The position numbers and the translations under genes are program-made. 5,687 nucleotides of DNA from JAIRVZ01 sp031553755 (GTDB lineage Bacteria; Bacteroidota; Bacteroidia; Bacteroidales; Azobacteroidaceae). Shown here one piece after another: positions 1-5,548 of this stretch. The number at the start of each line of letters is the position of its first letter. Within the stretch, counting starts at the first letter, position 1. The notes beneath the pieces were generated by a model that had not been told where the DNA came from, ran no database searches, and worked only from the letters and a program-made list of their open reading frames with translations. The DNA is taken from positions 1 through 5,687 of the forward strand of contig JAVBKZ010000017.1 in assembly GCA_031553755.1 (NCBI GenBank), read 5' to 3'.

Positions 1-1
1 T

Positions 2-190
2 AATGATTACCCCCAACTGACCGAAAAAGAAAAGCAGATGTGCTATTTGTTGAGGACCGGATTTTTGCCGGATGAAATTTCGTTGATTTTATCTTATAAA
101 CCGGAATCTTTTTATGTAAGGAAATCTAAACTCCGTGAAAAGATGGGATTCGACAGCATGAAAAGTTTCCATGATTTTTTGTCGCGATAA
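2..190 (+). CDS. C-terminal end of a helix-turn-helix (LuxR/GerE-like) regulator, 5' truncated by window
   Basis: An open frame enters from the left edge and ends at TAA 188-190, giving 62 residues. It contains LTEKEKQMCYLL, then a predicted helix (PDEISLILSYK) and a second helix (SFYVRKSKLREKMGF). This follows the pattern 'L-T-x-x-E … hydrophobic … EIA … V..YR.KLR.K' of GerE/LuxR-type DNA-binding domains. Many Bacteroidales regulators carry such a domain at the C-terminus after TPR repeats and a membrane segment. Only the DNA-binding tail is visible, so sensor type and target are unknown. The usual 'V..(H/Y)' positions are replaced by ESFYVRKSK, so this is a divergent version. It precedes the DUF3244-like gene on the same strand by about 260 bp, and a regulatory link is only a guess. 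An alternative is the end of any other protein with a sigma-region-4-like HTH. Confidence 0.72.
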   Translation, partial: NDYPQLTEKEKQMCYLLRTGFLPDEISLILSYKPESFYVRKSKLREKMGFDSMKSFHDFLSR

Positions 191-354
191 TTCCTGTTTT
201 TTACCTCAAAAACTTCCTCAAAAATTGCCTTTTTAAGCGAATTTTCCACCCGTTAAGAAATTAATTTTTTAAAGTCCTTATTTCCAGCCTTTTAAAAATC
301 GTCCGTTAAGATCGGTTTTTTCTAAATTTACCAAAAACTATAAAAAATTTATTA

Positions 355-362
355 TATCTTTG
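355..362 (+). promoter_or_regulatory. Candidate Bacteroidetes -7 element for the DUF3244-like gene
   Basis: TATCTTTG matches the Bacteroidetes -7 consensus TAnnTTTG exactly. It lies about 88 bp upstream of the start codon at 450, in a very AT-rich stretch. No clear TTTG sits at the expected -33 spacing (the nearest T-rich run is TTTA at 327-330, too far away), so the call rests on the -7 box alone. The rest of 191-449 holds no gene. It contains a 9-mer, CCGTTAAGA, at 250-258 and again at 303-311, and CCTCAAAAA at 204-212 and 216-224. Confidence 0.42.
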
Positions 363-449
363 GGTCGAAACGCCTGCTATATTTCTTCATCTCAATATAT
401 AATCCCCTTTTTTAATTAAAAAAATTGTTTCACTTTAAAATGTTAAATT

Positions 450-842
450 ATGAACGCGAAAATTATTTTTTCAGGTGTGTTGTGTTTGTTCTTATTACTA
501 TCAAATTCTTTTAATTTATTTCCTGCTGATAAAAAAGTAATGTTAGATAAAATATCTAATATTCCTGGAGGATTGAAATCAGGTACACGGGTTTCGGCCG
601 ATGATTTTGTTACCTGCTATTTGAATACAACTACGCTTGCTTTGGATTTGGAGTTTTTTGATTCCGCGGATGATCTGAATATCGAAATTTACGACAATTA
701 TGGAAATCCTATTTTTGTTGAAACCGTAGATACAACAGACGGATTGCATATTATCGTTGATTTATCTCAGGCGGAAGGTTGGTTTTTTGAAATCTATATG
801 TATAATGATGATATAGATATTTACGGAGAATTAGAGCTTTAA
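450..842 (+). CDS. Small secreted DUF3244-like protein
   Basis: 130 residues. The N-terminus has a lysine at position 4 followed by a hydrophobic run (about 5-25) typical of a signal peptide, probably cleaved near LFPA/DKK (26/27). Cys12 falls inside the hydrophobic core and is too early for a lipobox, so a secreted or periplasmic protein fits better than a lipoprotein. The mature part has the Bacteroidetes DUF3244 pattern: a segment with L-D-L-E-F, then LNIEIYDNYGNPIFVETV, a short loop and an IIVDLSQAEGWFFEIYMY strand, that is, the 'v.I.D..G.vvy..tv' and 'isl..l..G.Y.l.i' strands of an Ig-like sandwich. It is strongly acidic, and the usual 'LPAGTY' turn is changed to QAEGWF. The function of this family is unknown. 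ATG 450 is chosen because it directly precedes the signal peptide. No Shine-Dalgarno sequence is apparent, which is normal in this phylum. A strong palindrome follows 22 bp after the stop. Confidence 0.8.
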   Translation: MNAKIIFSGVLCLFLLLSNSFNLFPADKKVMLDKISNIPGGLKSGTRVSADDFVTCYLNTTTLALDLEFFDSADDLNIEIYDNYGNPIFVETVDTTDGLHIIVDLSQAEGWFFEIYMYNDDIDIYGELEL

Positions 843-864
843 CCGCGTAGGTACAAATTTAAAT

Positions 865-897
865 AACCCTAACAGAGTTTTAAACTCTGTTAGGGTT
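865..897. terminator. Palindromic hairpin between convergent genes, likely bidirectional terminator (repeat family, copy A)
   Basis: Left arm 865-879 (AACCCTAACAGAGTT) is perfectly complementary to 883-897 around a TTA loop. It lies between the ends of two convergent genes (stop at 842 on +, stop at 937 on -), where a bidirectional terminator would be expected. T tracts are weak (TTTAG on the right, ATTT on the complementary side). The same element recurs at 5419-5449, so it is also a dispersed palindromic repeat rather than a one-off terminator. Confidence 0.7.
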
Positions 898-936
898 TAG
901 CTGTTTATTGAATTTATATACCGAAATCAAGTTTAT

Positions 937-1554
937 TTATTGCACAGTCCAACTCAAAGAAATTCCGGCATTGAAGTTTTGGAAATTTTTATATTCTTTA
1001 CCAAAAACCGTGTATGAATTGGTGTTGAAATCATATCCAACCTTTACCGCTAAAGCAAGTGGCGTATTTTGTATCGGAAATCTCAATCCTATTTCGGGAT
1101 TTAAACGGAACGCCCAATCTTGATCGTAAGCATCCAAATCTTGGACCAAAGTCTCTGTTGTGATGTAGTTAACTCCAATTCCTAATCCCACATACGGTTC
1201 AACGCTTCCCGCGTTGAAGTGGTAATATCCACCTATTTGAATCGGAGCTGTTACCAAATAGTTATAGCTTGCCGCGGTTACCGCGCGACCGCCACCTAAC
1301 TGATATGTTTGCCGGTCTGTATTTTCGTGATATGAATTATATCCGAATTTGAAACCGATTGAGAAAGCGTCTGTTAAGAAAATATTTCCGGAAAAGAAAC
1401 CTCCACGAAGGCTGGTATTGGAAATGTAATCTGAAAAATCACCTAACGGCATACCGATTTCCCATCCTATGTTGTAATACTGTTTTGTCTGAGCTTGTAA
1501 GCCTGTTGTTAATCCTAAAAATGCCAACAACATAACGGCTAATATTTTTTTCAT
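937..1554 (-). CDS. Small outer-membrane beta-barrel protein
   Basis: 205 residues from ATG at 1554. The N-terminus, MKKILAVMLLAFLGLTTG, is a textbook signal peptide with likely cleavage at LQA/QTK (21/22). An upstream in-frame ATG at 1584 would add ten residues (MFNYQIKNID) before the signal peptide and is rejected for that reason. The mature protein is a series of alternating polar and aromatic amphipathic strands: a glycine-rich strand around 51-75, PIQIGGYYHF around 104-113, VEPYVGLGIGVNY at 118-130, and a LNPEIGLRFPI strand at 151-161. The last strand ends in LSWTVQ. This is the pattern of the 8-stranded outer-membrane barrel families common in Bacteroidetes (OMP_b-brl type). Length is normal for the family. 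It is the second gene of a minus-strand unit, starting 57 bp after the lipoprotein stop. Ligand or role cannot be inferred. Confidence 0.85.
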   Translation of the reverse strand: MKKILAVMLLAFLGLTTGLQAQTKQYYNIGWEIGMPLGDFSDYISNTSLRGGFFSGNIFLTDAFSIGFKFGYNSYHENTDRQTYQLGGGRAVTAASYNYLVTAPIQIGGYYHFNAGSVEPYVGLGIGVNYITTETLVQDLDAYDQDWAFRLNPEIGLRFPIQNTPLALAVKVGYDFNTNSYTVFGKEYKNFQNFNAGISLSWTVQ

Positions 1555-1611
1555 ATCTATATTTTTTATTTGATAATTGAACATATTGATATTTTATCCT
1601 AAAAAATAGGG

Positions 1612-2277
1612 TTATTTGAAGGCCAAAGTTTGATTAAAACAGTCGTTGATCGCGCTATTGAAGTCGGCCTGACTTTGTGTACCTGTCATTAATCCCCTGA
1701 TTACACCTGTCCATACCAGATTTTTCTGGTTACTGGTCTTATTTGTTAAATCTACCATATTAATAGTAGTGGTACCTACCGTATATGAACCTACAATTAC
1801 AGGATAAGAATAAGGATAATAAGGATAATAAGGACATGGCCACCAACTATACCAATCGCATCCTCCCCACCACCAAGGATTATAACCGACAACATAATTA
1901 TCTATTTTTGCTACACTAACAGGAATTCCCAAATCGGGATTCGTGTTATTTTCAGTGTATTTCAAATAGTCATTCATATTTTTTTGTAATTGACTTTTTA
2001 ATGCCCTTGTATTCTCATCGTAGTCCCATGAAACTTTAACGGTATCAATTTTTCCGCTTCCATCGTTTTTATTTTGAATATAAGCGATATAATCGCCTAA
2101 ACTATAGGTCGAAAATTTTTGTCCGCTACCCTTGAACTGCACAGAAGTGTCATAACTTGTGAAAGAAACTAATTGTTCTGTTACATAATCATCCTCTCCT
2201 GGATATGACTCACAAGAGGAGAAATAAATTCCTGAAAAAAGAATCGCTAAGATTCCCCATTTTAATTTACTTTTCAT
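1612..2277 (-). CDS. DUF4136-like lipoprotein with a Trp/Tyr-rich segment
   Basis: 221 residues. The N-terminus is a lipoprotein signal peptide: MKSKLKWG, a hydrophobic stretch, then YFSSC with the lipidated Cys at 22. The layout matches DUF4136 family lipoproteins of Bacteroidetes: an early FTSYDTSVQF strand (39-48), a D-x-V-K-V-S region, a central aromatic and proline-rich insertion, then GTTTINMVDLTNK (168-180), LVWTGVIRG (187-195) and a C-terminal helix with the A-I-N-x-x-F pattern. Residues 132-159 are extreme in composition, with W135-137, W142, W145, W146, two cysteines (140 and 148) and a run of Tyr-Pro pairs. Function is unknown; family members are envelope lipoproteins. It is the first gene of a unit with the barrel protein downstream, and is divergent from ssb. 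ATG 2277 directly precedes the signal sequence. I could not find a convincing promoter on this strand. Confidence 0.8.
   Translation of the reverse strand: MKSKLKWGILAILFSGIYFSSCESYPGEDDYVTEQLVSFTSYDTSVQFKGSGQKFSTYSLGDYIAYIQNKNDGSGKIDTVKVSWDYDENTRALKSQLQKNMNDYLKYTENNTNPDLGIPVSVAKIDNYVVGYNPWWWGGCDWYSWWPCPYYPYYPYSYPVIVGSYTVGTTTINMVDLTNKTSNQKNLVWTGVIRGLMTGTQSQADFNSAINDCFNQTLAFK
1810..1834. repeat. 9-bp coding tandem repeat (ATAAGGATA, 2.8 copies)
   Basis: Two full copies of ATAAGGATA plus ATAAGGA lie inside the minus-strand lipoprotein gene. Because the unit is three codons, copy-number change would stay in frame and lengthen or shorten the Tyr-Pro run (about residues 149-158). Confidence 0.75.
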
Positions 2278-2436
2278 AATGCATAAATATTAATTTGTAT
2301 AATTTTTTTTAAATATATAATTCATATCTTTTTCAATAATTAAAACAGACAGGCTTAAAAAAGGTTTACCTCGAATTAAAAAAACATGTTAAGTAACTGT
2401 TTAAATTTACAATCGGGAACGAATTGAATGTTTTTA

Positions 2437-2563
2437 AACCACATAAGGCACATAAGATTTTAGATAAAAGAACAAAGACAAAAAGACAAGCCTTAAAGTC
2501 TTTAATCTATAAATCTTTAATCTCATAATATTTCTATGTGTCCTATGTGTCTTATGTGGTTAA
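2437..2563. repeat. MITE-like element with imperfect terminal inverted repeats, non-coding
   Basis: Left end AACCACATAAGGCACATAAG begins at about 2437. The right end at about 2543-2562, read on the minus strand, is AACCACATAAGACACATAGG, matching 18 of 20 positions. The right arm has an extra CACATAG unit (ATGTG recurs at 2536, 2545 and 2555). The roughly 85 bp between the ends is AT-rich and contains TCTTTAATCT twice (2499-2521 region) but no open frame. This looks like a non-autonomous palindromic element of the kind scattered between genes in Bacteroidetes. It occupies the centre of the 492-bp region 2278-2769 between divergent genes. Outside it and the ssb promoter I see nothing else there. 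No target-site duplication is evident. Confidence 0.65.
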
Positions 2564-2663
2564 GATATAACTCATTTAAGCCCCATTTGAAATTTTGAAA
2601 CAGTTCCTAAATAAATATCAGGGAAGAGTATTCTTTTGTCTGAAAATAAAATTGTCAAATTCA

Positions 2664-2694
2664 TTTGTAAATAAACACTTTTTCCCTAATTTTG
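2664..2694 (+). promoter_or_regulatory. ssb promoter (-33 TTTG, 19-bp spacer, -7 TAATTTTG)
   Basis: TTTG at 2664-2667 and TAATTTTG at 2687-2694 match the Bacteroidetes primary sigma consensus (TTTG … TAnnTTTG) with a 19-bp spacer. Transcription would begin near 2700, leaving an AT-rich leader of about 70 nt before ssb. The match also argues against the in-frame TTG at 2692 as the ssb start, since that codon lies within the -7 box. Confidence 0.72.
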
Positions 2695-2769
2695 ACCCCT
2701 ACCAAAGTGTATAATTCAAAATCTTACACTATTCATTTTTTTATCTTAACTTATAAATTTTTATTACTT

Positions 2770-3237
2770 ATGTCTATTAACAAGGTTATTTTAATTGGAA
2801 ATGTGGGGAAAGACCCCGAAGTAAGGTACTTCGACAATGGAGGAGCTGTGGCTAATTTTTCGTTGGCAACAACAGAAAGAGGATATACGGCAGCTAACGG
2901 AACAGTAATACCTGATCGTACGGAATGGCACAACATTGTGTTATGGAGATCTTTGGCTGAAGTCGCGGAAAAATATGTCCGTAAAGGTTCTAAATTGTAC
3001 ATTGAGGGTAAAATCCGTACACGTTCTTATGATGATGCTTCGGGAAATAAACGTTATATTACGGAGATTTGGGCCGACAGCTTGGAAATGCTTGACAGAA
3101 AAGTAGAAGGACAACAAGTTTCACCTGCGGTAAGTCAACAACAACCACAAGCTGTGGCAGGAGGAAATCCGCAACAGCCTCAAACACCTTTTCCATCTAA
3201 TTCGGGAGAAGGAGGAAATGATGATTTACCGTTTTAA
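2770..3237 (+). CDS. ssb: Single-stranded DNA-binding protein
   Basis: 155 residues. Ssb coats single-stranded DNA during replication, recombination and repair, and recruits partners through its acidic C-terminal tip. The OB-fold is recognisable from the start: MSINKVILIGNVGKDPEVRY (1-20), FSLATTERG (30-38), the core TEWHNIVLWRSLAEVAEKYV (51-70), KGSKLYIEGKIRTRSYDD (72-89) and the ADSLEML strand (102-108). A disordered Gln/Pro/Gly-rich linker (about 113-148) follows, and the protein ends in DDLPF, the canonical interaction tip. Length is typical for Bacteroidetes. ATG 2770 is chosen because it begins exactly at the conserved MS-x-NKVILIGN start; an in-frame extension to TTG 2692 would overlap the promoter. 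It heads the cluster with gldE and gldD, an association known from other Bacteroidetes. Confidence 0.96.
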   Translation: MSINKVILIGNVGKDPEVRYFDNGGAVANFSLATTERGYTAANGTVIPDRTEWHNIVLWRSLAEVAEKYVRKGSKLYIEGKIRTRSYDDASGNKRYITEIWADSLEMLDRKVEGQQVSPAVSQQQPQAVAGGNPQQPQTPFPSNSGEGGNDDLPF

Positions 3238-3250
3238 AGAATGAAAAATG

Positions 3251-3276
3251 TAGGAGGGTGTCTGGACACCCTCTTA
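3251..3276 (+). repeat. Hairpin between ssb and gldE
   Basis: GAGGGTGTC (3254-3262) pairs perfectly with GACACCCTC (3265-3273) across a TG. The stem extends by a G-T and two A-T pairs to 3251-3276. It starts 13 bp after the ssb stop and lies upstream of the probable gldE start at 3292. It could attenuate or process the ssb–gldE transcript, or be a dispersed palindromic repeat inserted at the gene boundary. One arm motif reappears at 5206-5214 at the end of gldD. Confidence 0.7.
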
Positions 3277-3291
3277 CTAATTATAAATAAA

Positions 3292-4614
3292 TTGGATACA
3301 GATAGTTTTTTATTACTCAGTATTTTTTCGGGAATAGAATTCAACCCGTTATCTTTCGATGTAATTGTGGCATTCATTGCCGCGTTCTTTTTTTTGTTCT
3401 TTTCCGGATTTATTTCAGCCGCTGAAGCTGCTTTCTTTTCATTAACTCCTTTAGATAAAAGCGTTAGGGAAGAAGAACAAAAATCTTCCGATCATATCAT
3501 CGACCGTTTGTTGGAAAATTCCGACCGTCTGCTTGCTACTTTTCTCATCCTCAACATCTTTTCAAACATAACGGTAGTTATATTATGTGCTTTCGGAATG
3601 AATAAAACCTTATATTATCAGGAAAATCATCTTTCTGTATTTTGGATTCAGGTTATTATTTTATCGTTGTCTATTCTTTTGTTTGGAGAAATAATGCCTA
3701 AACGTCACGCGCAAAATCAAGCGTTGAAATTTGCGCGTAAATTAGCCCCTTTTGTAAAGATATTGGAATATATTTGCCGGCCTTTTTCTATCATCTTGGT
3801 CAAAATAACCAATAAATTCAGTAAATTTTCCAAAAAGAAACCTCATGACGTTTCTATAGAAGAAATTTCTAAAGCATTGAAATTGAGTTCGGAAGAAATG
3901 TCGGAAGAAAAAGAAATGTTAGAAGGGATCATCAGTATGTATAATAAAACTGCTGTTGAAATCATGACATCCCGGTTAGATATCGCTTGTGTGGATATTA
4001 AATCAAATTTTAAGCAAATAATTGATTATGTAGTAAGTATAGGATATTCAAGGATTCCGGTTTACTCCCAAAACCAGGATAATATCAAAGGAATCTTATA
4101 TATCAAAGATTTACTACCTTATCTTGATAAACAGGAAAATTTCCGGTGGCAAAGTTTGATGCGTTCGGTATTTTTCGTGCCGGAAACAAAAAAAATAGAT
4201 GATTTGCTGGAAGAATTCAGGACAAATAAGATTCACATGGCTGTTGTCGTGGATGAATTCGGAGGTACATCCGGAATTGTTACGTTAGAAGATATTCTTG
4301 AAGAAATAGTGGGAGAAATCAGCGATGAATATGATGATGAAACTCCCAAATATACCGAATTTGATGACGCTTTTGTTCTTGAAGCGAGGATTCCTCTTTC
4401 AGATTTCTTTAAAATAACCGGAATCGATCCATTGGAATTTGAAAAACAGGCAGAAGAAGTTGATACGTTAGCCGGATTGATGTTGGAGTTGAAAGGAGAT
4501 TTTCCCGAACTTGGAGAAATCATATCATTCAATCTGTATAAATTTGAAATACAGGAAATTAACGAACGGCGTATTCAAAAAGTAAAGCTATATAAAACGA
4601 AAAAAGAAGAGTGA
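3292..4614 (+). CDS. gldE: GldE, membrane protein with DUF21, CBS-pair and CorC/HlyC domains
   Basis: 440 residues if translation begins at TTG 3292, giving MDTDSFLLLSIFSGIEF. The frame is open to ATG 3241, which would add 17 residues (MKNVGGCLDTL…) encoded by the hairpin at 3251-3276, so I prefer the later start, with moderate certainty. Domains, in 440-residue numbering: a DUF21/CNNM-type membrane region with segments near 23-45, 80-100 and 115-131, including FSGFISAAEAAFFSL and the signature FGEIMPKRHAQNQ (131-143); a CBS pair about 223-343, with SRIPVYSQNQDNIKGILYIK and HMAVVVDEFGGTSGIVTLED; and a CorC_HlyC C-terminal domain about 355-433. This matches the GldE family. GldE was identified with gliding motility in Flavobacterium and can compensate for partial GldD defects; it is also conserved in non-gliding Bacteroidales, and its relatives include CorC/CNNM proteins linked to Mg2+ handling. 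Its stop lies 32 bp before the gldD ATG. Confidence 0.92.
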   Translation: MDTDSFLLLSIFSGIEFNPLSFDVIVAFIAAFFFLFFSGFISAAEAAFFSLTPLDKSVREEEQKSSDHIIDRLLENSDRLLATFLILNIFSNITVVILCAFGMNKTLYYQENHLSVFWIQVIILSLSILLFGEIMPKRHAQNQALKFARKLAPFVKILEYICRPFSIILVKITNKFSKFSKKKPHDVSIEEISKALKLSSEEMSEEKEMLEGIISMYNKTAVEIMTSRLDIACVDIKSNFKQIIDYVVSIGYSRIPVYSQNQDNIKGILYIKDLLPYLDKQENFRWQSLMRSVFFVPETKKIDDLLEEFRTNKIHMAVVVDEFGGTSGIVTLEDILEEIVGEISDEYDDETPKYTEFDDAFVLEARIPLSDFFKITGIDPLEFEKQAEEVDTLAGLMLELKGDFPELGEIISFNLYKFEIQEINERRIQKVKLYKTKKEE

Positions 4615-4646
4615 AAAGAGAAAAACCAAGGATACAAAAAAAGAAA

Positions 4647-5207
4647 ATGAATAAAATTTTACTCATTCCTTTCATTTTCTTCGTTTTTTCTTGTTCCAAC
4701 TATTCTCCTAAACCACAGGGATATTTTAGGATTGAATTGCCCGAGCGGCAATATACTAATTTTGAAGAAAATCCTCATTTTAGTTTTGATATCTCATCTA
4801 TTGCAATTGCTGTAAAAGATTCTGAGGATAACAAAAATTGGTTCAATATTGTCTATCCCGATTTTAAGGCGACTATCTATTGTAGCTATCTTCCGATTGC
4901 TCCCCAATTTTTAAGTGAAATGACAGAAGACAGTCGAAAATTAGTCTACAAACATGTTGTGAAAGCCGATGTCATTTCGGAACAAATATATTCTAATCCC
5001 GAATATAACGTATATGGCACTATTTATAGCCTAGAAGGCGATGTGGCTTCTCCTTTCCAATTCTATTTAACTGATAGTGTTTCTGATTTTTTTCGCGCGT
5101 CACTACTTTTCGATGCTGTTCCTAATCAAGATTCAATCGCTCCTGTTTTGAATTTCGTCAAAGAAGATATCATAAAGATGATTGAAAGTTTCAGGTGGGA
5201 AAAATGA
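4647..5207 (+). CDS. gldD: GldD, gliding-motility-associated lipoprotein
   Basis: 186 residues from ATG 4647. The N-terminus MNKILLIPFIFFVFSC is a lipoprotein signal peptide with the lipidated Cys at 16, followed by a PKPQGYFRIELPERQY block (20-35), the hallmark of GldD. Later conserved-looking features are WFNIVYPDFKATIYCSY (about 65-81), a GTIYSLEGDVASPFQFYLTD stretch, and a C-terminal KEDIIKMIESFRWE. Length is normal. A GTG at 4611 overlapping the gldE stop (GTGA) would extend the frame by 12 mostly basic residues (MKREKPRIQKKK); ATG 4647 has the purine-rich AAGAAA in front and gives a standard signal peptide, so it is preferred. GldD is an envelope lipoprotein required for gliding in Flavobacterium; in non-gliding relatives its role is unclear. 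The close arrangement with gldE suggests co-transcription. The stop codon overlaps the GAGGGTGTC motif. Confidence 0.93.
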   Translation: MNKILLIPFIFFVFSCSNYSPKPQGYFRIELPERQYTNFEENPHFSFDISSIAIAVKDSEDNKNWFNIVYPDFKATIYCSYLPIAPQFLSEMTEDSRKLVYKHVVKADVISEQIYSNPEYNVYGTIYSLEGDVASPFQFYLTDSVSDFFRASLLFDAVPNQDSIAPVLNFVKEDIIKMIESFRWEK

Positions 5208-5223
5208 GGGTGTCCCAAAAGTC
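5206..5223 (+). repeat. Possible insertion-element end (GAGGGTGTCCCAAAAGTC)
   Basis: The first nine bases equal the left arm of the hairpin at 3254-3262. The string resembles terminal repeats of Bacteroidetes insertion elements as I remember them, which is a weak basis. No matching opposite end is present in the window. It overlaps the TGA of gldD, so gldD is intact but ends exactly at the boundary. Confidence 0.35.
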
Positions 5224-5265
5224 ATTAGTAGTATTTGAATCAAAATAGATGTATTGGTAAATCAT

Positions 5266-5313
5266 ATCTTCTTCCTTTGCCGTCAGTTTAAACTGACGGC
5301 AAAGGAAGAAGAT
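5266..5313. repeat. Perfect 48-bp palindrome downstream of gldD
   Basis: Arm 5266-5289 is exactly complementary to 5290-5313 with no spacer, centred on GTTTAAAC, with an inner core CCGTCAGTTTAAACTGACGG. It begins 59 bp after the gldD stop. As RNA it would form a long hairpin that could end transcription of the ssb–gldE–gldD cluster, although no T tract follows. It could equally be a dispersed palindromic repeat. Confidence 0.85.
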
Positions 5314-5335
5314 GCCCGACAATGTTCAGGAATGA

Positions 5336-5387
5336 GTCTTTCTAATGATGTGCTTCATGTCTTTCTAATGATGTGCTTCATGTCTTT
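5336..5387. repeat. 23-bp tandem duplication, 2.26 copies
   Basis: GTCTTTCTAATGATGTGCTTCAT occurs at 5336-5358 and again without any change at 5359-5381, followed by GTCTTT (5382-5387). Two contiguous identical copies suggest a recent slippage duplication in non-coding DNA. No open frame passes through it convincingly. Confidence 0.85.
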
Positions 5388-5418
5388 ATAAGGATAAGGA
5401 ACGAGGATTATTGGAAAT

Positions 5419-5449
5419 ACCCTAACAGGGTTTTGAACCCTGTTAGGGT
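5419..5449. repeat. Palindromic hairpin, copy B of the 865-897 family
   Basis: ACCCTAACAGGGTT (5419-5432) pairs with 5436-5449 around a TTG loop. Over the 34 bases from CCCTAAC to GGGTTTAG it differs from copy A at three positions: two form a compensatory A-T to G-C pair, and the third is in the loop. The flanks AAATA and TTTAGC are shared. Copy B sits in non-coding DNA between gldD and the transposase fragment. As a minus-strand signal it lies about 100 bp past the transposase stop. Confidence 0.75.
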
Positions 5450-5548
5450 TTAGCCATAACTCCGCTTAACTTCTTTACCTTCTTCTAACTTCCTGTAGCT
5501 TCATTTATTTGTATTTTCTATTATTTTCCTGAATTTTGTAAAAAATTA

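Larger units (their letters stand above)
5208..5548. other. Repeat-dense non-coding region between gldD and the transposase
   Basis: This 341-bp stretch has no supported gene. It holds the possible element end, the 48-bp palindrome, the tandem duplication and hairpin copy B, then a T/C-rich tract (about 5455-5545) with no recognisable motif. The end of the IS that carries the neighbouring transposase should lie somewhere in the last part, but I cannot place its inverted repeat. Confidence 0.7.

Noticed and set aside
204..224. CCTCAAAAA direct repeat after the regulator gene
   Set aside because: Short, A-rich and without symmetry or link to a promoter; likely chance.
908..1123. Open frame on + strand, 71 codons
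   Set aside because: Opposite the beta-barrel gene; no signal peptide or family pattern, and it crosses the barrel's coding strands.
1598..1610. CCTA…TAGG mini-stem between the lipoprotein and barrel genes
   Set aside because: Only four base pairs in an A-rich context; expected by chance.
2692..2769. TTG-started N-terminal extension of Ssb
   Set aside because: The TTG lies in the -7 promoter box and the conserved Ssb N-terminus starts exactly at ATG 2770.
2751..3002. Open frame on - strand inside ssb
   Set aside because: Antisense shadow of the OB-fold coding region with no recognisable feature.
4233..4532. Open frame on - strand inside gldE
   Set aside because: Serine-rich antisense translation of the CBS/CorC region; no independent support.
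5336..5387. CRISPR-like repeat
   Set aside because: The two copies are directly adjacent with no spacer, and there are no cas genes.
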